A stretch of DNA of 64,000 nt from Symbiodinium natans (lineage: Eukaryota; Sar; Dinophyceae; Suessiales; Symbiodiniaceae), in assembly GCA_905221605.1 (NCBI GenBank), contig CAJNDS010000014.1:103501-167500 (forward strand), read 5' to 3'. The notes beneath the pieces are model-generated. The model searched no databases. It worked only from the letters and a program-made list of their open reading frames with translations, and was not told the origin of the DNA. Within the stretch, counting starts at the first letter, position 1, and each line of letters opens with the position of its first letter. This document shows, one piece after another, positions 31,401 through 37,537 of the stretch. The position numbers and the translations under genes were made by a program.

Positions 31401-32025
31401 CAGTAGGTCAAAGCAGGGATCAAGGGGTCCCCCTGAGGTCTATGTAGGGGCTGTATAAGGACTAAGATTAAGGCCCCTTCTAGGCGTCCCTCCTTATAAT
31501 GTCCCCTCAAGGAGCCAAAAGGTCCAGTTTTACTATCATTGAGGGTTTGGGAGTTTGGAGTTTAGGGTTGAGGGTTTTGGAGTTCAGGGTTTTTGGGGTT
31601 CGAAACTCAAGCCTCATGCGTTCGGGGCTTACAGATTTCAGCTTCCCAATCGGGGGACAGTAGGGCGATATCCTGGACCCTCAAACCCACTTCCGGAAAA
31701 GCTAAACTACTGCGAGCCGGAACCCTGAACCCTAAACCCTAAATGCACAGGGAGGCCCGGTCGGTCTGCACATAGAATGATCGCAAAAGACTTCACAGCA
31801 AACCCCAACCTCCCCAAAACCTTAAACCCTAAACCCCCTGAGCTCACAGCCCCAACCCCTAAGTCCTAAACCCTAAACCCTAAACTCTAAACCCTAAACC
31901 CTACCAAAAAAGCTTGGGGCCCTGGGGCATCGAGGATTTTCTCATCGACGCAGTCCACCACCGGCATGGAGATTCGGCGACTGACGCGGAGGTTCTCGGA
32001 AGGCTTCGACAGCTGCATGTCGGAC
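19424..32025 (-). CDS. Multi-exon gene for a polytopic membrane protein with a C-terminal cysteine-rich module
   Basis: Seen: about 21 exons joined by hand, each ending at GT, GC or GA and starting after AG. Reading phase is kept across nearly every junction from 32025 to 21123; the later junctions are less sure. The protein is roughly 770 residues as far as it can be followed. Hydrophobic stretches occur in the exons at 30498-30574, 26460-26533, 25252-25344 with 24844-24892, and 22827-23021. They are followed by an acidic linker and a 231-codon exon with repeated Cys motifs (FCSDTCGC, FCPTTCGC). Inferred: an integral membrane protein whose Cys-rich part is probably disulfide-bonded in the lumen or outside the cell. 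The motif order matches an uncharacterised dinoflagellate membrane-protein family that I recall but could not check. The true start and stop are not fixed: exons probably continue above 32025, and the 3' end may lie at or below 19424. Introns contain heptamer arrays and inverted-repeat elements. Confidence 0.72.
20042..20252. mobile_element. Family 1 element split by a CCCTAAA array
   Basis: Both termini are present, separated by about 13 heptamers at 20131-20222. Confidence 0.8.
20615..20715. repeat. TA microsatellite with adjacent G run
   Basis: About 75 bp of TA repeats followed by eight G. The same TA-plus-poly-G/C pairing occurs at 4700-4880, 9240-9310, 16930-17030 and 35845-35970. Confidence 0.9.
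20818..20874 (-). repeat. CCCTAAA heptamer array
   Basis: Eight copies just below exon 20; on the sense strand it follows the GC donor as TTTAGGG. Confidence 0.95.
20892..20992 (-). CDS. Exon 20 of membrane-protein gene
   Basis: 101 nt; encodes FEGPTEDETAAREALKAPTE and EREASDAFIHHLLE. It is flanked by CCCTAAA (20818-20874) and TTTAGGG (from 21001) on the + strand. After GAG the bases GCCTAA either start a GC-AG intron or end the protein as Ala-stop. Confidence 0.65.
21123..21177 (-). CDS. Exon 19 of membrane-protein gene
   Basis: Acceptor ACTAAG; encodes VKMEYSYTVFLTAPGVDA. The low end is approximate, because no single donor fits both phase and consensus. A stop follows shortly in frame, so this could also be a 3' end. 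Confidence 0.6.
21178..21289. mobile_element. Family 1 inverted-repeat element acting as an intron
   Basis: Ends TAGTTGCTGAGT and ACTCAGCTACT are imperfect inverted repeats. Internal landmarks GTGTACACTTTCAGTTCTA-like and CCAAAAAGTGTA-like are shared with the other family 1 copies. GTGA is duplicated at donor and acceptor. Excision joins CTA to GTG and keeps the frame. Confidence 0.8.
21290..21389 (-). CDS. Exon 18 of membrane-protein gene
   Basis: 100 nt between GCAAG and a GT donor. The frame set by the two flanking element excisions encodes NLTGHGVRPRHVQVAERIP and ends ARRLNL. A second frame is also open (RRAYPIKFIKEAGG), but it does not fit the neighbouring phases if the target duplications mark the splice sites. 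Confidence 0.6.
21390..21505. mobile_element. Family 9 inverted-repeat element acting as an intron with a GA donor
   Basis: TTTGGAGTA at one end and TACTCCAA at the other. The second copy at 7379-7480 is almost the same length and sequence. GAACCT is duplicated, giving a GA-AG intron. Confidence 0.72.
21506..22202 (-). CDS. Exon 17: long cysteine-rich exon of membrane-protein gene
   Basis: 697 nt (231 codons plus split codons), the longest exon and the only long natural reading frame in the window. It holds two similar units with paired Cys motifs: GCPYGLGRPC with FCSDTCGC, and ACPRPLGRNC with FCPTTCGC. Such spacing resembles ShK-like disulfide modules; that is a resemblance by motif, not a verified domain. 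The apparent ATG at 22266 and the stop at 21430 both lie inside flanking inverted-repeat elements, so the end residues of the uninterrupted frame are intron-derived and not protein. Acceptor CCTAG, donor GA. Confidence 0.85.
22203..22345. mobile_element. Family 1 element acting as an intron, with heptamer insertion
   Basis: Same ends as 21178-21289. A run of CCCTAAA units (22278-22317) replaces or interrupts the right half. Splicing CTAC to GTTTTT restores the frame. Confidence 0.75.
22346..22469 (-). CDS. Exon 16 of membrane-protein gene
   Basis: 124 nt; acceptor GTCAG, GT donor in phase 1. It encodes VWLDGMDDLAETSTLDVERA and then DLANPRCGDLGDTEPLRNYL. The intron below it (22203-22345) is an inverted-repeat element that has itself received a heptamer array. 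Confidence 0.75.
22627..22690 (-). CDS. Exon 15 of membrane-protein gene
   Basis: 64 nt; acceptor CCAAG, GT donor. It encodes LQFKAIDEAEILLEREESSW, an acidic, probably helical linker after the last membrane segment. Confidence 0.78.
22691..22826. mobile_element. Family 7 element acting as an intron, with heptamers
   Basis: Ends resemble CCCAGTAACC and its complement; GTTGC is duplicated at the splice sites. Three heptamer units lie in the middle. Relatives at 29745-29915 and 58190-58365. Confidence 0.72.
22827..23021 (-). CDS. Exon 14 of membrane-protein gene (transmembrane segment)
   Basis: 195 nt; acceptor TTTAAG, GT donor in phase 2. It encodes CMLVLIPLATAFVYANMLAP, a hydrophobic helix, then ALCGGNLKFVWTTDARSVVL and a polar tail ending PGLE. 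The join to exon 13 rebuilds Thr across a GTGC duplication; the join to exon 15 uses a GTTGC duplication. Confidence 0.82.
23373..23411 (-). CDS. Exon 13 of membrane-protein gene (39-nt micro-exon)
   Basis: Acceptor GCTGAG, GT donor; encodes PLPRLRGADLKS. Splicing out the upstream element joins ATGAA to GCCACT and rebuilds a Lys codon. At 39 nt it would be missed by ordinary gene finders. Confidence 0.78.
23412..23605. mobile_element. Family 1 element acting as an intron (composite)
   Basis: Begins CTCAGCTGTTGCTGAG, ends CTACTAAG, and carries a second partial element at its right end. GCCACT is duplicated at donor and acceptor; its GC is the donor. Confidence 0.8.
23606..23664 (-). CDS. Exon 12 of membrane-protein gene
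   Basis: 59 nt; acceptor TCTGAG, GC donor. It encodes ALATTPGRHLVNQMDPLPM. The following intron is an inverted-repeat element whose target duplication GCCACT supplies this donor. Confidence 0.8.
23880..23949 (-). repeat. CCCTAAA heptamer array
   Basis: About nine copies in the intron after exon 11. Confidence 0.93.
24002..24049 (-). CDS. Exon 11 of membrane-protein gene
   Basis: 48 nt, exactly 16 codons: AVALAIILDIDDLLFD. Acceptor TCTGAG, GC donor. The preceding bases are also open, but the AG before GCG gives the in-phase join to exon 10 (ELILN then AVALAI). CCCTAAA and TTTAGGG arrays lie about 50 and 25 bp either side. Confidence 0.78.
24074..24122 (+). repeat. TTTAGGG heptamer array
   Basis: Seven copies; on the sense strand CCCTAAA upstream of the exon 11 acceptor. 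Confidence 0.95.
24698..24756 (+). repeat. TTTAGGG heptamer array
   Basis: Eight copies in the intron between exons 10 and 11. Confidence 0.93.
24844..24892 (-). CDS. Exon 10 of membrane-protein gene
   Basis: 49 nt; acceptor TTGAAG, GC donor. It encodes TFFLVYTINVTELILN and completes the helix begun in exon 9 (the joined sequence reads YVGTTFFLVYT). The inverted-repeat element at 24900-25011 abuts the acceptor, so that intron includes it. Confidence 0.75.
24900..25011. mobile_element. Family 2 element in intron 9
   Basis: CTAGACCCTGGAGTAACCTA to CTACTCCGGGTCCTAG. Confidence 0.78.
25190..25409. repeat. Inverted heptamer arrays around exon 9
   Basis: CCCTAAA at 25190-25232 and TTTAGGG at 25360-25409. 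Confidence 0.93.
25252..25344 (-). CDS. Exon 9 of membrane-protein gene (transmembrane segment)
   Basis: 93 nt; acceptor CGGAAG, GC donor in phase 2. It encodes SRWRKAASGLLLAYRLLAAA, a basic loop running into a hydrophobic helix. The island has CCCTAAA on its low side and TTTAGGG on its high side on the + strand. Confidence 0.78.
25521..25636. mobile_element. Family 6 inverted-repeat element
   Basis: ATTCTTGGTTGGGAATGAGA pairs with TCTCATTCCCTACTAAGAAC. Confidence 0.75.
26113..26194 (-). repeat. CCCTAAA heptamer array
   Basis: About 11 copies; on the sense strand TTTAGGG shortly after the exon 8 donor. Confidence 0.95.
26219..26322 (-). CDS. Exon 8 of membrane-protein gene
   Basis: 104 nt; acceptor AAGGAG, GC donor in phase 2. 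It encodes VNHGLALHRGIIATP and then RENPFTLVTHY. The intron separating it from exon 7 is only 137 bp and is mostly a heptamer array. Joining to exon 9 rebuilds THYRLIAVSRWRK across the splice. Confidence 0.8.
26355..26400 (+). repeat. TTTAGGG array forming most of a 137-bp intron
   Basis: Six to seven copies within intron 7 (26323-26459). Apart from short unique ends, the array is the intron. Confidence 0.85.
26460..26533 (-). CDS. Exon 7 of membrane-protein gene (transmembrane segment)
   Basis: 74 nt; acceptor TGAAG, GC donor after AAG. It encodes FFTGERLCLVALICWYLMVA, a clear membrane helix. A CCCTAAA array on the sense strand lies directly upstream of the acceptor. Confidence 0.78.
26579..26690. 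mobile_element. Family 3 long palindromic element
   Basis: GTCAAAATTATGATCCC at the left pairs with GGGACCATAGTTTTTGAC at the right. It can fold along most of its length. Intron between exons 6 and 7. Confidence 0.8.
27113..27161 (-). CDS. Exon 6 of membrane-protein gene
   Basis: 49 nt; acceptor GCGCAG, GC donor in phase 1. It encodes MSLYENIVRYVKPSAE. An in-frame alternative acceptor a few bases upstream is possible. Confidence 0.62.
27400..27478 (-). CDS. Exon 5 of membrane-protein gene
   Basis: 79 nt; acceptor ACCCAG, GC donor after CAG. It encodes YDPLSKSSLAERVCALDMSL and ends SGIQ. Phase fits both neighbours. The longest ATG-start frame here is in another frame and is a shadow. Confidence 0.7.
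28071..28171. mobile_element. Family 10 palindromic element
   Basis: GGTTCATGGGTAGTT pairs with AACTACCCATGAACC. A heptamer array starts immediately at its right end. Confidence 0.78.
28172..28248 (-). repeat. CCCTAAA heptamer array
   Basis: About 11 copies below exon 4, adjoining the palindromic element at 28071-28171. Confidence 0.95.
28300..28364 (-). CDS. Exon 4 of membrane-protein gene
   Basis: 65 nt. It encodes DDTTIRDAFRWRRSAGHALS, a charged loop. The acceptor TGCAG is preceded on the sense strand by an uninterrupted poly-C tract (the + strand poly-G at 28370-28403), which sits where a polypyrimidine tract belongs. GC donor, phase 2. Confidence 0.7.
28370..28505 (+). repeat. Poly-G(34) followed by TTTAGGG array
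   Basis: 34 G residues (28370-28403) run straight into heptamers. On the sense strand the order is CCCTAAA, poly-C, TGCAG, exon 4. Confidence 0.9.
29425..29525. mobile_element. Family 4 element
   Basis: GGGGCCTGAAAAATGTC to GTCCCGACCCCTATATT. Confidence 0.7.
30498..30574 (-). CDS. Exon 3 of membrane-protein gene (transmembrane segment)
   Basis: 77 nt between CACAG and a GC donor. It encodes LGSLQTFLLALSSVAMQIA, a convincing hydrophobic helix. A heptamer-type sequence (TTTAGGG on the sense strand) starts right after the donor. Confidence 0.68.
31043..31153. mobile_element. Family 2 element
   Basis: CTAGACCCAAGAGTAACC to CTACTCTGGGTCCTAG; lies in the intron between exons 2 and 3. Confidence 0.78.
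31273..31339 (-). CDS. Exon 2 of membrane-protein gene
   Basis: 67 nt, GTA start after CCCAG, GT donor. It encodes QEYYRFGESTWDLVLFIGTG, the start of the first membrane segment. The final G joins to GT in the next exon and restores a Gly codon. An alternative acceptor (CACAG) lies 12 nt further in. Confidence 0.65.
31914..32025 (-). CDS. Exon 1 (first confidently joined exon) of membrane-protein gene
   Basis: Acceptor CCTAG, GC donor after a CAA codon; 112 nt. It encodes a polar N-terminal stretch containing SKPSENLRVSRRISMPVVDC. The frame stays open to about 32120, so the acceptor choice is the weak point. No domain is recognised. Confidence 0.55.
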
Positions 32026-32294
32026 CTAGGGTTCAGCAGCTCCGGATCGAGCAGTGTTATGGTAAAGTTATATTTACGGCTCTGATATAGCACCCACCCA
32101 CCCAAAGACTCCCATAACATTCCGAAAACAAAAAGTATTCTCCAATCATCTCAGTGTCAAAGGCCTATGCCTGAAAACACCTCATTTTGTTAACCTCATT
32201 TCTTGCCATTATTGCATCTCTTCCGCGCTACATTAGACTTGAAATGAACGGACACAAAAAAGGCTAATTTTGTTAACCTCACTGCCTTGAATTT

Positions 32295-32640
32295 GGTTGA
32301 GCAGGTCCTAAACTCCAGGCCTTGAGGCCCTGAAACCCTAAAGCCCAGGCCTGTAAACCCTGAAGCCCTAAACCCCAAGACTTATGGCCCCCAGGTCTTT
32401 AGGCCCTGAAAGCCTAAACGCCAGGCCCTGAAACCCTATTTCTCAGGCTTTGAGGCCCTGAAACCCTAAACGCCCGGCCCTGAAGCCCTAAACGCCAGAC
32501 CTTGAGGCCCTGAAACTTTAAACTCCAGACCTTGAGGCCCTGAAACTCTAAACTCCAGGCCTTGGGGCCCTGAAACCCTAGACCCCAGGCCTTGAGGCCA
32601 GGCCTCGAAGCTCTGGAACCCTAAACCCTAAACCCTAAAC
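32295..32640 (-). repeat. Compound satellite, reverse orientation
   Basis: CCAGGCCTTGAGGCCCTGAA plus CCCTAAAC, about ten degenerate units. Confidence 0.88.
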
Positions 32641-32767
32641 CTCAAAACCCTAAGCCCTAAGCCCTAAGCCCTAATCCCTAATCCCTAAACCCTAACCCTA
32701 AACCCTAAACTCCAGACCTTGAAGCCCTGGAACCCTCAACTCCAGGCTTGAAACCCAGGCACGAAAA

Positions 32768-32935
32768 ACTGGCCATGAACCACGAACAACTGGCCATGAA
32801 CCACGAAAGAACTGGCCATGAACCACGAGTTTTCGGCCATGAACCACGAAAAACTGGCCATGAACCACGAATTTCTGGCCATGAGCCACTAGTTTTGGGC
32901 CATGAGCCACGAGTTTTGGGCCATGAACCACGAAT
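32768..32935. repeat. 21-23-bp minisatellite
   Basis: Eight copies of CTGGCCATGAACCACGAA with variable 3-5 base tails (AAA, TTT, CAA). It sits in the middle of the compound GGCCTTGAGGCC/heptamer region. Confidence 0.92.
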
Positions 32936-32989
32936 TCATTAAGGTTTAAATTTTCATATGATGGTTTAGGGTTTAGGGTTTAGGGTGAC

Positions 32990-33092
32990 TCAAGAGTAAC
33001 CTAGGAATGAAAAGGGTGCCCTTTTGGTTTAAAGGGGCTGATAGGGGAGCCTCAACCCTAAGCAATAATAAGGCCCTACTCTGGGACCTCGG
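32990..33092. mobile_element. Family 2 element
   Basis: Starts CTCAAGAGTAACCTAGGAA, ends CTACTCTGGGACCT. Confidence 0.68.
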
Positions 33093-33379
33093 ATTCAGGG
33101 TCTAGCATTTACGGGCTTGGGGTTTAGGAGTAGGGTCTAGCGCACAGTGGCAGGGTTTCGGGCTTAGTAGAGTCCTAGTAGGGTTTGGGTTGTCGCTGAT
33201 CCGTGCCTTACTTACATGAAGCTTTCTGTTTCACTTGGAGGTTCATGAGTGCTTATAACCCCAACTATGAGTTTACTCATAACCTGCTTAGAGGACTTAG
33301 TACTTAGGGGGCCTGTAAGTACAGTCATCGTTGCGGCCTGACCCTCAAGGCAAGAATCCCATCCCGTCCCCGCTGACAC

Positions 33380-33480
33380 CGGCGACTGCGGCCATGAGGC
33401 GTAACTTGCAACTTGGACGACGAGTCCGCTGTCGAAGAGTCCCCCGCTGACACATCATTCATCTCTGGCACCCAGTCGGC
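33380..33480 (-). CDS. Candidate upstream exon
   Basis: Acceptor CCCCAG directly follows the (CCCCAAA)n array on the sense strand. The frame reads ADWVPEMNDVSAGDSSTADS and SSKLQV, a polar, low-complexity segment that could be part of the N-terminus of the membrane-protein gene. Confidence 0.45.
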
Positions 33481-33485
33481 CTGGG

Positions 33486-33602
33486 GGGTTTGGGGTTTAG
33501 GGGTTGGGGTTTGGGGTTTGGGGTTTGGGGTTTGGGGTTTGGGGTTTGGGGTTTGGGGTTTGGGGTTTGGAGTTTGGGGTTTGGGGTTTGGGGTTTGGGG
33601 TT
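33486..33602 (+). repeat. TTTGGGG variant heptamer array
   Basis: About 15 almost pure TTTGGGG units, distinct from the usual TTTAGGG; the sense strand gives CCCCAAA upstream of the acceptor at 33480. Confidence 0.9.
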
Positions 33603-34530
33603 TACGGTCCAAGGTTGAGCGTTAAAGGCTTGGGGAACTTAGCTCTTAGGTTACCATACGTAGGGTTATATGTGCCCTAAGTTGGCTTTGCTTACTTAGA
33701 TAGACCCTGATGTCTAGCCTACTTCCCCTAAACCCTAAACCCTAAACCCTAAACCCTAAACCCTAAACCCTAAACCCTAAACCCCAAACCCTAAACCCTC
33801 AACCTCAAGCTCCCTGAGCCGTTAAGCTTTCAGGCTGAGGGCTTCGGGTTCAGGGTTTTTTGGGCAGGGCTTGGGGCTGAGGCTTTTCAGGTCTGTAAAA
33901 CTTAGGGTTTAGGGTTTAGGGCTTAGGGTACATGGGGGTTCAGGGTTAAGGGCTTGGCATGCGTGATCCATCGACACCCGTCGATGGCAGCATGGGACCC
34001 TCAAAAGCCTAGCAAGTATACTACACACTTAGCGCGTATGGATATTTGCCAACTTAAGGTACTCGGAACCTACCTACTCATGCGTGATCCTTGAAGCAGC
34101 CAGTTGCAAGTCAGGTTTCGTGATGATGCTAGCCGAACTCAAGCTACCTCGCGTCTACTAAATGGGCTCCCTCGTCTTCACGTGTGGCTCCTCTCCGAAC
34201 TACGAACTAAGGCACAAAGGAATTTGAGGATAAACGCTCCGGAGTCGAAAAACTCAACTCTAAACCCCCCCCCCCCCCCCCCAAGCACGAAACCACTATT
34301 CTAAACACGTGCGCCCAACTCCAATCCTCTAAGCCCAAAAATCTCTGAACCTCTAAGCCCCAGATCATGAGCCCGCTGAAACCAACCCTCAACCTGAACC
34401 CACAAAGTCATGAAACCCACTAGGGTTTGGGGTACAGCGTTGCCTTCGTCAGCCTTTGGCCCCCCTAGGGCTTAGGGTTTAGGTTTAGGGTATATAGACT
34501 GCCTGATAAACCAAAACCCTGGTTTAGCGC

Positions 34531-34591
34531 CAGGTTCAGAGAATGTTCTCGAGTGATCCATGAAAAAGCGAACGTCTGCTGCATCCAGCTC
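34531..34591 (-). CDS. Candidate upstream exon
   Basis: 61 nt; acceptor TGGAAG, GC donor. Encodes ELDAADVRFFMDHSRTFSEP. Confidence 0.5.
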
Positions 34592-34753
34592 CTTCCAGGG
34601 GGGGGTGTTTCGTGTGACTTGACTTACAGGTTCCAAGGGTTTAGGGATTGACAATTTAGGGTTTCAGATGTTGCGAGGGGAGGGCGGAAGGAGCTATTGT
34701 GGTTCGTGACTGCAAGAGAATGCAGCCTACTGTCGGAGCACTTAACTCGACAC

Positions 34754-34849
34754 CGCACACCCCAGCTTGGCCTTTGTGGCTTCTTGCACATCTGGGTTGA
34801 TGCTGACGACGAGCTTTGCCTCGATGTCCATCAAGATACTCTCTAGTGC
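34754..34849 (-). CDS. Candidate upstream exon
   Basis: 96 nt, 32 codons; acceptor TGGCAG, GT donor. Encodes ALESILMDIEAKLVVSINPD and VQEATKAKLG. In phase with the next exon down. The annotated-looking 66-aa ATG frame here is a shadow in another frame. Confidence 0.6.
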
Positions 34850-34989
34850 CTGCCACAAGAATCAGCTCTAAGGGTTTAGGGTAGGGTTTGCGGATTGTCG
34901 ATACTCAGCTGGGTACCAGTAGCATGTTGGTAGTCGTTGATGAGTCTTGTCCCTTCAATGAGGCAACAACATGTCGGCGGACACCGAGC

Positions 34990-35075
34990 CGGGGTTGCTA
35001 CTTAGAGGGGCTAGGACTTGGGGATTGCTCTCACACCCAGTGGTCGATCGTTCGAACTTAACTTTGAAAAGCCTT
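34990..35075 (-). CDS. Possible exon
   Basis: Minus frame reads CESNPQVLAPLSSNPGSVSA. The plus strand is open as well. No array on the high side. Weak. Confidence 0.22.
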
Positions 35076-35214
35076 ACAGATAAAGCGCTAGATCACCATG
35101 TTGATGCCGCAGTGCACACCTTCCACCCCTTCAACTCTGTACGCCACGCGCCGTCGCAAAGCTGCTCTTAAAACTTCCAGCCCTCGGCCCTACCAATACA
35201 CACGCCAAAGGCTC

Positions 35215-35775
35215 AACACCCCTAAACCCCTAAACCCCTAAACCCCTAAACCCACAAACCCTAAACCCCTAAACCCCCTAAACCCCCTAAAAGCCAACAA
35301 ACCCTAAAAAACCTTAAAAACCCCTAAACCCCTAAAAACCCCTAAACCCCCTAAAAAACCCTAAAACCCCCTAAACCCCTAAACCCCTAAACCCACAAAC
35401 CCTAAACCCCCTAAACCCCCTAAAATCCCACAAACCCTAAGCCCAAAAAACCCACAAACCCTTAAACCCACAAAACCCCTAAAAAAACCCTAAAAAACCC
35501 CTAAAAAAAACCTTAAAAACCCCTAAACCCCTAAACCCCCTAAACCCTAAAAGCCCACAAACCCTAAAAACCCCTAGACCCTAAAAACCCCTAAACCCGA
35601 AGAACCCCTAAACCCCTAAAAACCCACAAACCCTAAGCCCCAAAATCCTCCTAAACCCCTAAACCCCTAAACCCCCTAAACCCCCAAAAACCCACAAACC
35701 CTAAAAACCCCTAAACCCTCTGAACCCCTAACCCCCTAAAAAAACCCCTAAAAACCCCTAAAAACCCCTAAAAAC
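35215..35775 (-). repeat. Degenerate CCCCTAAA-rich tract
   Basis: About 560 bp of C3-5 TA2-6 units with no fixed period. No coding island is seen inside. Confidence 0.9.
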
Positions 35776-36091
35776 CCACAACCCCCCCACCCACCTTGAC
35801 ACGCACATCGAGACCCTCCACGGCTGACAGCCGGGCCTGACGAGCATGGGGGGGGGGGGGGGATGATGTAAGGTTCATATTTCTATATATATATACATAT
35901 ATATATATATGGCTTATAAATAAAATAAACAAAAAAGTATAAATATAAAGATATATATATATATACACATATTCATTTATTTGTTTATTTATGTGTTTTT
36001 TATATGTAGATGTATATCAGGTTTGCTTAAGGGCTCATGGGCTTCGCAGAAGCTGCGAAGGTTTGTTCTGGCACAACTAATAATAACCAAT

Positions 36092-36136
36092 GCTTCAAAA
36101 TGTGGGAAGGAAAAAATCCTTCCCACATTCTGAAAC
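36092..36136. repeat. Foldback hairpin, 20-bp arms and 5-nt loop
   Basis: AATGTGGGAAGGA (36099-36111) pairs perfectly with 36117-36129; outer bases extend the arms with mismatches. Loop AAAAA. Confidence 0.85.
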
Positions 36137-36337
36137 AGTGAAGAGCCAACCGTCACAACCGACACTGACAACCCTAAACCCTAAACCCTAAACCCTGGGG
36201 CTTACTAATTGCTAAGATCGTGTGAACGGCATGGGGCCTCACCCTTACCTCCTGCGGTCTGAAATGGCTGACGCAAGAACGGGCTTTTGGACCCTAAACC
36301 CCCATAAACCCTAAACCCTAAACCCGAAACTGTCTGA

Positions 36338-36425
36338 CTCTGCGAGAATCAAACACGGAGCCGCTTTCCTGGTGTCTGGAGCATAGGCCGCTCGCCAATC
36401 GCTGCGAAACGCAGAACAACACCCA
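36338..36425 (-). ncRNA. tRNA-like fragment (possible SINE head or tRNA pseudogene)
   Basis: On the minus strand, TGGCGAGCGGCCTATGC resembles an A box and CGTGTTTGATTCTCG a degenerate B box with a plausible T-arm. The anticodon arm is not convincing, so it is not called a functional tRNA. Confidence 0.25.
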
Positions 36426-36487
36426 CCGTAAAACCTAAACCATCTAGGCTCTCATATGGAGGCCCCCTTAAGAACCCCCGGAGCCCC

Positions 36488-36557
36488 CCTAAACCCTAAA
36501 CCCTAAACCCTAAACCCTAAACCCTAAACCCTAAACCCTAAACCCTAAACCCTAAAC
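36488..36557 (-). repeat. CCCTAAA heptamer array
   Basis: Ten copies. Confidence 0.95.
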
Positions 36558-36625
36558 CGGTGGTTTCTGAGATCTGCCGGAAACACCCTTGTAGCCCCAG
36601 AGGCCCCCCCTTGCCTCCAACGGAC
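36558..36625 (-). CDS. Possible exon
   Basis: Island above a 10-copy CCCTAAA array; minus frame reads GGPLGLQGCFRQISETTG. Boundaries are not resolved. Confidence 0.3.
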
Positions 36626-37418
36626 CATTTAAGGTCGCCTCAAGCCAGAAGAATTAAGCTCCGAAATTTCAGCCTCAAAGAGGAGGTAATGCTAAATGCA
36701 TATCACTAAGTCGAGTCTAGGAATTTAACCCTAAGAAGAAATAGGTCAGAGTGGTGCCTTGGACCGTAGAGGTTGGGAGATGGTGCGATGGCCTTCCGGG
36801 TATGATGGCTTAAGTTGAGGGGTTGCAGTGAAATGGCAGAAAACGCCGTGAAAGATCGAATAGAGAGTAACCCTAAACCCTTAGCCCTTAACCCTAAACC
36901 CTGAACCCTAAACCCTGAACCCTAAACCCTAACCCTCCCTAAGCACCGTGAGCCCAGATGATCTATCCTACTTGTCTAGTTGTGTTTTAAAGAAGAGCTC
37001 AAGAGCCAATCTTCAAGTCGCGCGGTTCGATCACCACACCCGAAAACCTAAACCGTCCAAGGCCTCAACTGTATCCTGGACCCCACAAGCTAAACGCGGA
37101 ACCCTGAGCTCCAGAAACTAAACCCTAAACCCTAAACCCCCAACCCCTCCAGTATTCTCACCTCAAGCTGATTGCTTCAGGAGTGTCCGCATGACAGTTC
37201 GCATAAACCCCCAACCCCTAAACCCCTAAACCCTAAAACCTGAACCCCAAACCCCTCGGGTTTAGGGTTTAGGGTTTAGGGTTTAGGGTTTAGGGTGTAA
37301 AGTTTAGGGTTTAGGGTTTAGGGTGTAGGGTTTAGGGTTTATCAGCTTGGATCTGCCACCTCAACGTGGTCGAAGTGCTCGTGGATCTCCTGTCGGCACA
37401 ATTGAACCATTTAGGGCT

Positions 37419-37537
37419 GGGATGTTCCCCCTCCTGCTAACAGTCCTCAATAGGATAATAGGAATTATAATCGGGATTATGGTATCCCCGATTAGAATTC
37501 CTATTAAGGACTGTTAGTATAACGGGGAACATCCCAA
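37419..37537. mobile_element. Family 8 long palindromic element (intact)
   Basis: GGGATGTTCCCC...CTAACAGTCC pairs with GGACTGTTAG...GGGGAACATCCC. Confidence 0.8.

Noticed and set aside
32768-32935. CRISPR array
   Set aside because: Units are 21-23 bp with 3-5 bp variable tails, there are no spacer-sized unique segments or cas genes, and the DNA is eukaryotic.
34104-34304. Plus-strand 66-residue frame
   Set aside because: It ends in poly-Pro from a poly-C run, lacks splice sites that fit, and would be the only plus-strand exon; not enough to call.
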